64,000 nt of DNA from Henriciella sp. (GTDB taxonomy: Bacteria; Pseudomonadota; Alphaproteobacteria; Caulobacterales; Hyphomonadaceae): NCBI RefSeq assembly GCF_029936995.1, contig NZ_JAPYRE010000004.1:372001-436000 (forward strand). Direction: 5' to 3'. Shown here piece after piece: positions 1 through 7,836 of the stretch. Position numbers and translations under genes: made by a program. The notes under the pieces are model-generated. The model saw only the letters and a program-made list of their open reading frames with translations. It was not told the DNA's origin and searched no databases. The stretch's first letter is position 1. Each line of letters opens with the position of its first letter.

Positions 1-1
1 G

Positions 2-382
2 ATATGGGCGCTGCGCCGCGATCAGGATCAGCGGCAAATGACGATCAACGCGCAACTGCGCGAGCGCGGCGATCTGCAAAAGGAAATAAATGCTGCGCGC
101 ACCAAACATGCCCAAGCCTTGCGCGCCCTGCATCACGATGCTGCCAACTATCGCCTGATGCGTCGTGGTGAAGAGCCCAAGGCAAAGACCGCCTTCGAGC
201 GCCTGGACACACTGCGAGCGGAACCGAAAAAGCAGCCCGAGCGTCCACGCTTCGACAAGCTCAAAGAGCGCAAACCCGAGCGTCAAACCCGTTCCACCAC
301 GTCGGCGCAAGATCGTTTGCACAAACTCCGCGAGCAAAAAAGAGAAGGACCGTCCTATGACGGTCCTGATCTCGACCGATAG
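2..382 (+). CDS. C-terminal end of a probable relaxase (partial)
   Basis: The frame is open to the left edge of the window, so only the last 126 codons are present. The visible part is a highly charged, Lys/Arg/Glu/Gln-rich helical tail without a recognisable catalytic motif. Such tails are typical of relaxases (MobA/VirD2/TraA-like nicking enzymes) of alphaproteobacterial integrative elements, and the coupling protein at 18.2 kb would be its partner. The assignment rests on position and composition only. It converges on the leftward gene at 389-673 with six bases between stop codons. Confidence 0.4.
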   Translation: MWALRRDQDQRQMTINAQLRERGDLQKEINAARTKHAQALRALHHDAANYRLMRRGEEPKAKTAFERLDTLRAEPKKQPERPRFDKLKERKPERQTRSTTSAQDRLHKLREQKREGPSYDGPDLDR

Positions 383-388
383 AAATCA

Positions 389-673
389 CTAGAACAATGA
401 AAGCTGACGCGCGGCTTCTTCGCGCTTCTTCCATTGCGGGGTCTGCGCTTCGTGCTCAAGCCACGCGAGCACGTAGGCAACGGCCCCGCCATATTCGTCC
501 GTGACATCGCTGTGCAGATAGTGCGAGCGATAGCCTGTCTCAGTGATGGGGATTATCCCATCGCCGATGACGTTGACTTCGATGTGGTCGAACGTCGACC
601 ACTGATGCCGATGATAGCTGACGCTTATCGCGACACCGCGCCAGTCGATCTGACTGGTGACGGGGGCGCTCAT
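389..673 (-). CDS. Hypothetical protein of the integrative element (94 aa)
   Basis: The start chosen is the ATG at 673, which overlaps the stop codon of the upstream gene (670-918) as ATGA. This points to translational coupling and makes the longer upstream reading unlikely. The product is small and soluble, with a beta-rich first half and a charged C-terminus ending in QLSLF. No signal peptide or membrane segment is seen. I do not recognise the family. With its coupled neighbour it probably belongs to the accessory core of the element. Confidence 0.65.
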   Translation of the reverse strand: MSAPVTSQIDWRGVAISVSYHRHQWSTFDHIEVNVIGDGIIPITETGYRSHYLHSDVTDEYGGAVAYVLAWLEHEAQTPQWKKREEAARQLSLF

Positions 674-918
674 GAGCGCCCCGTGTCGTTTGCAGGTGAA
701 GCCGTGTCTTCCAGCGGCTCGCGCAAGACGATGCGACCGCCGACAGGCAGGGATTCGAGCTGAAGCGTGTAGCCTTTGGCGTCCTTGTGCATCCACGCTG
801 CGCCGACTTTGTTCCAGAAGGATTTGTCGCCTTTCTGGGTAACGTGCCACGCCAGAAACTCAGGGGCGCGAAACTCGCGTGTGCGCTCTTGCGCGGTTTG
901 GGTGTTGTTGCGTGCCAT
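670..918 (-). CDS. Small conserved element protein, paralogue of 19799-20047 (82 aa)
   Basis: The protein shares a block with the 82-residue protein at 19799-20047: a K-S-[FY]-[FW]-N-[KR]-V-G-x-A core, then a [YH]-T-[LI]-Q-L-[ED]-S segment with P-V-x-G-R-I-[VI]-L-R. The two are therefore members of one family present twice in the same element. No enzymatic motif is visible. It lies first in a two-gene leftward pair and its stop overlaps the next start. The function is unknown; a structural or DNA-processing accessory role in transfer is possible but unproven. Confidence 0.75.
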   Translation of the reverse strand: MARNNTQTAQERTREFRAPEFLAWHVTQKGDKSFWNKVGAAWMHKDAKGYTLQLESLPVGGRIVLREPLEDTASPANDTGRS

Positions 919-1289
919 GATTAATCTCCTTTGTTCGGGTTGGCTTGCTAACGCCCCCCGATAAGACCGAAGGCAAAGGATCGCCGTGTCATGTCCAACA
1001 CGGGTGAGGCTACCGCCGAGCTGGTGCGGGCAGGATATTGATGCGCGATCCGCGTTCGGTCAGGGGAAAGGCGAATTGCTGCAAGCCGTGCGCGGGCAAA
1101 GGTCCATTCATGCTGCGCCAACTGCCGACACCGAATGCCTGTTCACTCGTTTTTCAGCGCCACCTCCCGATAGATTTCTAGTGCATTACCCCGATCCATC
1201 AGCGCCTTCACTGGGCCATGGATGATGTGTGCGAGGGCCGAAAGGCCCTGAACGGTTCGGGGCCTCCTGGCAATCAACAGGAGGTGACG
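919..1289. other. Intergenic region with two hairpins
   Basis: No convincing gene is present. Two inverted repeats are visible: CCGTGT/ACACGG at 984-1003 and a perfect 6-bp stem with a GAAA tetraloop at 1234-1249, the latter 40 bases before the start of the small gene at 1290. The region must hold the divergent promoters for the 918 and 1290 genes, but I cannot place boxes with confidence. Confidence 0.5.
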
Positions 1290-1469
1290 ATGAGACTCAT
1301 CACACGCTTCGATGCAGCATCGCGCAGCACAGCCGAACTGCATGCCCTCTTACGCGAGGCTTTCAACGCCTTTGCTTCCGCTCCTCGCGGATCGATTGAA
1401 CGCAGCAATGCTCTTGCATCGCTGCACAATATCGAGGCCGAGCTGGCGGTCCGCCCGCCAGGTCTTTGA
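1290..1469 (+). CDS. Small hypothetical protein (59 aa)
   Basis: The ATG at 1290 is preceded by a strong ribosome binding site (CAGGAGGTGACG), so the longer frame from 1218 is not needed. The product is a short amphipathic helical protein rich in Ala, Arg and Glu, with no cysteine cluster or membrane segment. It is followed at once by a textbook terminator (1479-1512), so it is a monocistronic unit. I do not recognise it. Similar small genes beside ardC are common in alphaproteobacterial integrative elements. Confidence 0.6.
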   Translation: MRLITRFDAASRSTAELHALLREAFNAFASAPRGSIERSNALASLHNIEAELAVRPPGL

Positions 1470-1478
1470 AGCCATCAA

Positions 1479-1512
1479 CGCGGCTGGCCCGAAGGCCAGC
1501 CGCGAATTTTTT
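1479..1512 (+). terminator. Rho-independent terminator
   Basis: A perfect 11-bp GC-rich stem (arms 1479-1489 and 1494-1504) with a CGAA loop is followed by a run of six T at 1507-1512. It ends the small gene at 1290-1469. ardC reads toward it from the other side and stops at 1520. Confidence 0.9.
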
Positions 1513-1519
1513 CCGATGA

Positions 1520-2419
1520 TCACGCGACGTTGCTCACTTCTTCGACGATAGGCTGAAGCTCATGCAGAAAATCGGCGGCGCGCTGGGCATGGGCGGCGGC
1601 GCTGAAGATCGCGCGCTTGTCGTTTTGCAGGACCTTGAGCCAGCTCTGGATATACGCCGCATGATCGGCACGCGGTTCCGGCGCGAGTTCAAGGTCAGCG
1701 CACAGAAATGCTGCGCCAAGTTCGGCGACAAGCTCTTCGCGCGCATAGCCTACATCGCCCCTGCGCTTGCGACCAAATTCGCGGTCAAGCCGCTTGGGAT
1801 GTTTGGTCCAGTGCGTCAGCTCGTGCGCCAAGGTTGCGTAGTAGCTTTGCGGACTCCTGAAGGTCTCGAAGTACGGCATTTGCACATGATCACTGCCGCC
1901 GCTGTAATGGGCAGAGTTGCCGCCGTGGCGAATGTCCGCGCCCGTGCTCGCAAAAAACTCTTCAGCGTGCTGAATGCGGCGCGCGGGATCGATGATCGCT
2001 TTCGGCTTGGTGTAGTAGTGCTCGGGCAAGCCCTCGATCTGCTCGACATTAAAGACGCTGTATCCCTTCATGAAGGGGATTTTCCGCTCCTCCTCGCTGC
2101 CGTCGTCCTGTTCCTCGGTTTTGGTAATCGTGTTCGCATAGACAACCAGATTGCCGCGCTCGCCTTTGCGAACATGCGCGCCTAGTTCTTTCGCCTGTTT
2201 GAAGGTCATCCAGTACGGCGAAAGATAGCCCGCCTCGACGCTGGCTCCCCAAAGCATCAGTATATTGATGCCGCTATAAGGCACGCCGTTATGGCGTAGT
2301 GGCTTGGTGATTTTGCCTTCCATGTTGCCCGCGCTCCATGGCTTCAGCCATGTCAGCTCGCCTTGCTCAAGGTCGGCAATGATCTTGTTGGTAACCCTTT
2401 CATAAATGTCGGTTTTCAT
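1520..2419 (-). CDS. ardC: ArdC-type antirestriction protein
   Basis: The N-terminal half matches the ArdC single-stranded-DNA-binding domain (start MKTDIYERVTNKIIADLEQG, then the W-L-K-P-W and G-x-N-x-L-x-L-W features). The C-terminal half is a zincin-like domain with H199-E-L-T-H203 and a following E-E-L-V-A-E helix that would supply the third ligand. Length (299 aa) is normal. The ATG at 2419 is used because GGGG lies a few bases upstream, while the longer frame runs through a palindromic promoter zone. ArdC proteins protect incoming plasmid or ICE DNA from host restriction during entry, which suits the transfer module. Here it lies next to a restriction system carried by the same element. 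Confidence 0.9.
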   Translation of the reverse strand: MKTDIYERVTNKIIADLEQGELTWLKPWSAGNMEGKITKPLRHNGVPYSGINILMLWGASVEAGYLSPYWMTFKQAKELGAHVRKGERGNLVVYANTITKTEEQDDGSEEERKIPFMKGYSVFNVEQIEGLPEHYYTKPKAIIDPARRIQHAEEFFASTGADIRHGGNSAHYSGGSDHVQMPYFETFRSPQSYYATLAHELTHWTKHPKRLDREFGRKRRGDVGYAREELVAELGAAFLCADLELAPEPRADHAAYIQSWLKVLQNDKRAIFSAAAHAQRAADFLHELQPIVEEVSNVA

Positions 2420-2443
2420 CTTTTGTCCCCTTTCTTGGGTAGT

Positions 2444-2461
2444 CGGTTGCGCATGCAACCG
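2444..2461. promoter_or_regulatory. Palindrome upstream of ardC
   Basis: An 18-bp perfect inverted repeat, CGGTTGC-GCAT-GCAACCG, lies 25 bases before the ardC start. Its position suits an operator or an mRNA leader hairpin that controls ardC. No binding protein can be named. Confidence 0.5.
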
Positions 2462-2599
2462 GACTAGGCCCGCGCCGATGAGCGGGGGGACGGCCGTCCA
2501 GACTGAAAGCCATGGAAGAGGTGCGGGCGCAGGCGCAGCCGAGCCACGGGCCATGGCTTTCGCCCGAAGCCATAGCGAAGGGCTTGGTCTTGACGGAGG

Positions 2600-2751
2600 A
2601 CGGGGCCGCAGGCCCTTGAAACGAAAAGGAGGAGGTCAGCCCGCGAGGGCTGTCAGATGATGCGCAAGGGATCGAAGCCGAATGGCCGAGACAGCTTGCT
2701 GGCTTGGTTCACGAGAGCCTGGGCCGTCAGGATGCGCCCAATGCCATGAGA
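2600..2751. repeat. Hairpin cluster between ardC and the cargo
   Basis: No gene is present. Short perfect hairpins lie at 2603-2615 (GGGCC/GGCCC) and 2637-2652 (CAGCCC/GGGCTG), followed by GC-rich sequence up to the end of the DUF2779 gene. The style resembles the hairpin array at 14.5-15.0 kb on the other side of the cargo. It may mark the boundary of a variable cargo slot or part of a transfer origin; neither can be proven here. Confidence 0.45.
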
Positions 2752-4161
2752 CTATAGCGCTGCAAGAAACCTATAGATTTCCACCATCGCAAGCGTATCT
2801 CGCTCACAGTATCGCAGAAGCGCTTGAGCAATAGATTCTGCTTCATCGGACTCAGCAGAAACCATACGCTGCCACGCCTCCATGGCCGACGTTCCATCTT
2901 GAACGTCCAGATCGTCATACTTCAGCTCTGGACAAAGAATGGGCAACACCTTCTTGATCGAAGTCGAACCATCAAATTCGATATCAACGTAACTCGACTT
3001 GAAGACATCTTCTAAGTCGACCATTCGCGCATTTAATGTGTCTAAAAATGCTGCCTTGTGCGGAAAATCTACGGCTAGCTCTCTGTTCCTTGTCTTCTCA
3101 AATGAAGCGTGCCAGGACACAACACTTCCCTCGGGACCAATATCGTCTTGCATTCGTTCAATAAGCTCTAGCGGTAAACGCGCTTCCCGCTCCAAAAAAT
3201 CGCGATGAACTAGAACTTCATTGGCTTCAAGAACGTGAAGTGAGTACTGCACTGGGAATTGCCGATGCGGGCTAGCGCCATCAATCAGCGGTACAGCTGA
3301 GGCGTAAGTCTCAAAATCGAAGAAGTACACAGGAAATTCGATTTTACTAAGAAATGACCTTATCTCTGAGACATTGATAATCGGCTTGCCACGTTTCGCC
3401 GACTGGACGACCAAAAGCTGACCCTCCGATAGATCGCAATCATCTGGGACATCCCGAAGATCGAAAATGCCGCGTGACACAAACTCATTCCTAAGCTTGG
3501 CACTGAGTCGAGGGATACTGTAGATCGAATGACGTGGTACACGTGGGTTGAAGATACGAAATGTATCGCATTGGTTCCCCCGAGACTTATACAGACAGGG
3601 ACACCCGTCTCGATCAATAAACTCTTTCCTGGAAAGCACCAAAGCCTGATCGATTTCCAAGGCTGTCTCGCGTTCAAGATCGACAACCTGCTCGGTAACA
3701 TCAATAAACGTAAGCAACTTTTCAGGTTCGATTGGACCATCGCGCTTATAGCTCGCGTTGAGATGTACGATGAAAACCCGATCAATATTTTCTCCCGCAC
3801 GCTCAGCACAAATCTTCTGAAAACAAGCGTCCTTGAGATGGTTGGCTGACTGGTCAGTCTTGACGCTCGTGGAGGATTTGACCTCGTACAGGATTTTTTC
3901 ACCAGACGCCGAGCGTTCGATGACATCGGCGCGAGCGTATAAACCGTCGCTGGTCTCGAACACTTTCTGGAAAGTCACGTCACGTCCGCTGTTCTTGAAG
4001 AAGCTACGGACGCATTCCTCAACCTCAAAGCCCTCCCGAGTGATCTTTTGTAGAAACAGGCTAAAGTCCCCAGGTGGATACTGGTCGGGTTGTCTCTTCA
4101 GAACCCAAAATGACTTTGGGCAGTTAAGATAGTGTATGAAATCTGTCTTCGTAACACGCAT
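2752..4161 (-). CDS. DUF2779-type protein: RecB/Cas4-like nuclease fused to a DEDD exonuclease
   Basis: Residues about 1-240 form a PD-(D/E)XK (RecB/Cas4-like) nuclease, with an acidic residue in ARADVIE near residue 78 and E93-V-K95 in YEVKSS. The C-rich segment C-x-C-x(7)-C could be an iron-sulphur or structural site. Residues about 270-469 form an RNase H-fold 3'-5' exonuclease with D282-F-E284 and a final Y-x-x-x-D in YCERD, the DEDDy pattern. The ATG at 4161 begins MRVTKTDFIHYLNCPKS, a typical start for this family; an upstream reading to 4242 would cover the candidate ncRNA. It follows drt3b and that ncRNA in the same direction. It may trim or destroy DNA for the defence cargo, but it could also be independent. 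Confidence 0.8.
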   Translation of the reverse strand: MRVTKTDFIHYLNCPKSFWVLKRQPDQYPPGDFSLFLQKITREGFEVEECVRSFFKNSGRDVTFQKVFETSDGLYARADVIERSASGEKILYEVKSSTSVKTDQSANHLKDACFQKICAERAGENIDRVFIVHLNASYKRDGPIEPEKLLTFIDVTEQVVDLERETALEIDQALVLSRKEFIDRDGCPCLYKSRGNQCDTFRIFNPRVPRHSIYSIPRLSAKLRNEFVSRGIFDLRDVPDDCDLSEGQLLVVQSAKRGKPIINVSEIRSFLSKIEFPVYFFDFETYASAVPLIDGASPHRQFPVQYSLHVLEANEVLVHRDFLEREARLPLELIERMQDDIGPEGSVVSWHASFEKTRNRELAVDFPHKAAFLDTLNARMVDLEDVFKSSYVDIEFDGSTSIKKVLPILCPELKYDDLDVQDGTSAMEAWQRMVSAESDEAESIAQALLRYCERDTLAMVEIYRFLAAL

Positions 4162-4169
4162 CACTTGAT

Positions 4170-4349
4170 CCTGCTCGATTGCACCGCAGGAATAAAGCGG
4201 AGCGTGTAGCTTCCTGGTGCCTTCGAGAAATAGGGGTGGCACGCCAAGACCACCCTTTGTGCAAAGAGCCCGGTTTGAATTCAGCCTCCCCGCCGCGCAT
4301 GTGTGTGTAGCTGCATACAGCCATTAACTGTCTGACGAAGCGCGTGTGC
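4170..4349 (-). ncRNA. Candidate DRT3 non-coding RNA with an ACACACACA tract
   Basis: The 188 bases between the drt3b stop and the next start have no convincing gene but strong RNA structure, read leftwards. First comes a GCTG/CAGC hairpin (4310-4321), followed two bases later by ACACACACA (4308-4300). Next is a GGGTGG/CCACCC hairpin (4234-4255). Last is a long interrupted stem (4174-4227) built from CTCGA/TCGAG, GCACC/GGTGC and AGGAA/TTCCT. DRT3 systems are known to carry an associated ncRNA. I recall, without being able to verify it here, that an AC-repeat serves as template for GT-repeat DNA made by Drt3a. Exact ends are not determined. Confidence 0.65.
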
Positions 4350-6482
4350 TTAGTATACCTCTTGACTTCGCTTGGCGTCCAGCTCTTTGGCGAAGTCGAA
4401 CTCCAGCCAATTTGTGAACCACCGCTGAGGCTTAGAAGCATCGTCGGAGTATCCAATCATATCAGCGGCAAGTGCTGGATCAGAGACCCCAAATATCTTG
4501 AGCGCCTCCTCTTTCTTGTCGGACGGTACGTACGGGCAGGAGATCAGGTCGAACAGCAGCAAGACTAGCTCTGAGTCTTTGTGACAGGTCTCAGAACGAT
4601 CACGAATACGCTTGATTGCGGTGTCCACCACATGCTCACGCAACTCATTGTACCGCACCTTATCGCGCATATAAAAGAGCGACACAGTGATCGAAAAATA
4701 GTTTAACGAGTCCCCCGTAGCACCTCTTCCTCCAACGGAAGCCACATCGATGCCTAGGTACTCAGACAACACTCCTTGCTCCAGCCAATAATCACGGCCT
4801 AATGCGGTTAAAGCGATAAGCAAATACAAAGTCTCAACCTGAACATGCTCCGAGGACTTGTTCTTTTTCAGTATGAAGCAGATGTTGTCATAAATGAGCT
4901 TGTGAACAATTTGAACTTGCGCGCGGTCGAAATGCCCCTGCCTCAAGAATGAGTTGAATACTTCAAGAATTCGGCAAAGCCGAATAGTTGTATTAACCCT
5001 TGGCGATACAGCATATATGAAAAATAAAAACTCTACGATATTTGTAATGGCGTTTGCCATCTGCCTGGGTGAGCGATTGTCTGTGTCCACCTTCATGTAG
5101 TCTTCGACAAGACTACGGCTCTTCCTCTCAACAATCGAAAGCGTATAGTTGAGCATGTCTTTATACTCTACAGCGCAAGTCTTGATGATTGTCTTAAATG
5201 ACGTAATCAATGCATTGGAATTGACGAAAACGCTACCCTTAACCTCCTGTACTTCACCATCCTCATCGAAGACCTCATCTAGATTAAAATTTATCCTCTT
5301 TTCTAGAAGCTGGGCGATCTGCTGTTTTGCCATAGTAATTTCTGTGATGATAGGCTTCTCGTAGACAACCGCTTTCGCAGAATTCAAAGAAAGTTTGTAG
5401 CGCCGCAAAGCATGTTGGAGCTCGTCAACGATACGCGTCCTATCCTCGTCTCGGTTATAGAACACAAAATAGTCATCCACATACCGAAACACTTCATAGT
5501 CGACTTGGTGCTCTAGCCGTGAGCCTCCACTCCGTAGAGTGTGTTCAACCTCACGGTCGATGCTTTGAAGTATGATCTCAGCGAAAATTCGGGAGAACTC
5601 TGGACCAATTATGATCCCATTGGTCTCACCCATATTCATACGCTGCATCAGTCTATCGAACCGATCTGGGAAGGAACCACCGCTCTCTGCCAAGGCTTCC
5701 TTTTGAGCGTCTTTCCCAATGGTTGCCCAACCAATTGAGTGCGTATAGATGCTATCGAAGCACTTGGATACATCGAGTTTGATCAGGTTATTGTATTTCT
5801 TTTCGCATCGGTGGTAGCGGTAAGATTCGTAGAACTTATAGATATTACTGTACTCACGATACACGAAGAATGAGCGAAGACTTTCATACTCACTATCTAT
5901 CACTTCGATCTTAGATGGTTCTACTGACAATCTCTCCTTATGAAGTTTGTCGTTGTGAAATGTGAATTTAGCAACTTTTGACGGTGCCCGGATCGAAAAC
6001 GGGCTCAAGGAAGTGTAGTAGAGTATTGCCTCTTTGCATCGGTCATAGAATTCTGAGACGAGTAGCTGGCTACGGGGGTGCGGTACGCAAAGCTCTCTGA
6101 ACTCAGCTTCTTTGTGATTAATCTTGTAGCAAAAGGGAACTAGGAAGCCCTCTGGTCTCGGCATTCTATTTGGCTTTGGGATGCCGCTGTCATTTAGTTG
6201 ATATCTTCTAAAATCTAATAAGTTCTCGCCAACCAATCGTTTGACATCAGATAGTCGATGAGGATTGTTTGGAAGGCAGAAAAGCATACATACAAGGCGA
6301 TCCAATGCGGGCGTTCCTTTGAGCCAAACAATCTCCTTGTTGTCATTCTTCTGAATTCGATGGCGCAAGATGAATGCGTACAGGTGACGGTTCGAAAACG
6401 AGACCGGAATCTCATACGGTAGAACATCCGAAAGTAGGCTGCGTTCCTTTTTATATGGTAGGCGAATCTTTTTAGGAGGCAT
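4350..6482 (-). CDS. drt3b: DRT3 reverse transcriptase b (UG8-type)
   Basis: This 710-residue protein has reverse transcriptase motifs A (D237 in KLDVSKCFDS), B-like (TNGIIIGPEFSR) and C (Y334-V-D-D337), so the active site is intact. A long helical C-terminal region (about 400-710) has no recognisable motif. Size and pairing with a second reverse transcriptase match the UG3+UG8 pair that defines defence-associated reverse transcriptase type 3. The ATG at 6482 lies within the end of drt3a (11-base overlap) and has GGAGG at good spacing. The coding sequence is AT-richer than the core genome, a sign of transfer. Family knowledge: DRT3 protects against phages. The action of the two enzymes together with the downstream RNA is inferred. 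Confidence 0.88.
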   Translation of the reverse strand: MPPKKIRLPYKKERSLLSDVLPYEIPVSFSNRHLYAFILRHRIQKNDNKEIVWLKGTPALDRLVCMLFCLPNNPHRLSDVKRLVGENLLDFRRYQLNDSGIPKPNRMPRPEGFLVPFCYKINHKEAEFRELCVPHPRSQLLVSEFYDRCKEAILYYTSLSPFSIRAPSKVAKFTFHNDKLHKERLSVEPSKIEVIDSEYESLRSFFVYREYSNIYKFYESYRYHRCEKKYNNLIKLDVSKCFDSIYTHSIGWATIGKDAQKEALAESGGSFPDRFDRLMQRMNMGETNGIIIGPEFSRIFAEIILQSIDREVEHTLRSGGSRLEHQVDYEVFRYVDDYFVFYNRDEDRTRIVDELQHALRRYKLSLNSAKAVVYEKPIITEITMAKQQIAQLLEKRINFNLDEVFDEDGEVQEVKGSVFVNSNALITSFKTIIKTCAVEYKDMLNYTLSIVERKSRSLVEDYMKVDTDNRSPRQMANAITNIVEFLFFIYAVSPRVNTTIRLCRILEVFNSFLRQGHFDRAQVQIVHKLIYDNICFILKKNKSSEHVQVETLYLLIALTALGRDYWLEQGVLSEYLGIDVASVGGRGATGDSLNYFSITVSLFYMRDKVRYNELREHVVDTAIKRIRDRSETCHKDSELVLLLFDLISCPYVPSDKKEEALKIFGVSDPALAADMIGYSDDASKPQRWFTNWLEFDFAKELDAKRSQEVY

Positions 6483-7836
6483 GTTTCCAAACCTCCACAA
6501 TGTCAAAGAGGTTGCGGGCCGAGAATTTACTATACCGTTTTGTCTGATATCCGTATTTGAACGACTGACTTGCTAAGCGATTCTTCAAGCGACCAGGTGG
6601 CAATGATGCAATCTTCGTCTGAAGGTACGCATCCAGATCATCAAGATCCTCGACGGTGTTTAAAAGTGGATTCGAGAAGTAGATACCTGAAACGACGTTT
6701 TTCTTGTTGTTCACAAGCCGTGTGTTACCCGTAAGAAAGCGCACCCGACGTTCGAGTAGCCGTCTAGCGCGTGGCTCTGAAGAAGTCGCGCTCTTGGAGT
6801 AAGCATCGAATGTCAAATCCATTCTCTTCTTGTATCGAGCGATCTTCTCGACGGACATTCTCAAGTCGACCTCCACGGGGTCATTTGGAGCCTTAGGTCC
6901 AACCTCAAATCTATATCCAAGGTATGTCAGTTGATAAGGCGCTTTGGATGCCACCTTCAGTATCTGAGTCTTGGCGCGGTTCCTCTTAAGCCCCATCCGT
7001 CTGAACGAGCGCCCGACTAGCTGTCGAAAAATTCTTGTTCCCACGTTGGGCGGGGGACAAAAAATGATAACTATGTCGTCCACGTATCGTGCATAGTACA
7101 GCACCCCAGGATGGTTGCGGATACTGCTGTCGATATCGCGCATATACAGTTCTGCCAGATAAGCGCTTATACCAATGCCGCGAGGAAGTCCTGCATCCCG
7201 TCCTGTAATCTGACTATACTCGTATAGAATTCGACGAATTATCTTCTTTGATTGCAAAGTCAGAAGTGGATCATTTCGCAGTTTTCCAAGAAGGATGTCT
7301 CGCGGAATGCTTTCGTAGAATGATGATATGTCCGTACGAACAATGTACTTTGGCATCGCATCCGCGAGCAATTCCCGCAACTGGCAGATGATTTCATGCC
7401 TATTGGCCTGTTTAACCTTATAGAGACGTCTTATGTTGTGCTGAATTTGCTTGAGCGCGAAGTGTGTCTCAGCACTTCGTTCGGCCACAAAAACTTTCTT
7501 GGGCCTGCCGATGTCAACCTCCCGAATGCCAAAAGAAAAGTCATTTGCACATACGTTCGAGCTTACTTCTTCAAGCTTTGCGTGGAGCATCTCCTCACGT
7601 TCTTTTCGCAGTGTTACCAATTTATCCGAAAGACTGATGCGTGCGGTCTCATATTCTTCAGGAGTGTCATTGTCTTTTTCAGTTTTGAGAGAGCGAAGCT
7701 CGCCAATGCATGATTGCACTTCCTGGCTTTTGCCTTCAATTTCTGGAAAAAATTCACCTTCGAGATAGTTTCCCTTTCGGTTCTCGATATCAAAGATTTT
7801 TCTAAAGTTTTCTGCTGAGAATGACTGATCAAGCAT
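6472..7836 (-). CDS. drt3a: DRT3 reverse transcriptase a (UG3-type)
   Basis: The 454-residue protein contains motif A (D169 in RTDISSFYES), motif B (LPRGIGISAYLAELYM) and motif C (Y251-V-D-D254), all intact, and a thumb-like segment with LTYLGYRF. About 120 charged residues precede the catalytic core. It is the first gene of the DRT3 pair. Its ATG overlaps the end of the GIY-YIG gene by eight bases and its end overlaps drt3b, so translation of all three is probably coupled. In DRT3 this enzyme is expected to copy the ncRNA-borne repeat into DNA; that role comes from family knowledge, not from this sequence. Confidence 0.88.
   Translation of the reverse strand: MLDQSFSAENFRKIFDIENRKGNYLEGEFFPEIEGKSQEVQSCIGELRSLKTEKDNDTPEEYETARISLSDKLVTLRKEREEMLHAKLEEVSSNVCANDFSFGIREVDIGRPKKVFVAERSAETHFALKQIQHNIRRLYKVKQANRHEIICQLRELLADAMPKYIVRTDISSFYESIPRDILLGKLRNDPLLTLQSKKIIRRILYEYSQITGRDAGLPRGIGISAYLAELYMRDIDSSIRNHPGVLYYARYVDDIVIIFCPPPNVGTRIFRQLVGRSFRRMGLKRNRAKTQILKVASKAPYQLTYLGYRFEVGPKAPNDPVEVDLRMSVEKIARYKKRMDLTFDAYSKSATSSEPRARRLLERRVRFLTGNTRLVNNKKNVVSGIYFSNPLLNTVEDLDDLDAYLQTKIASLPPGRLKNRLASQSFKYGYQTKRYSKFSARNLFDIVEVWKHAS

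Noticed and set aside
4124-4456. A 110-codon frame on the minus strand across the drt3b end and the following gap
   Set aside because: It overlaps drt3b in another frame, has unusual composition and would cover the structured RNA; no ribosome binding site.
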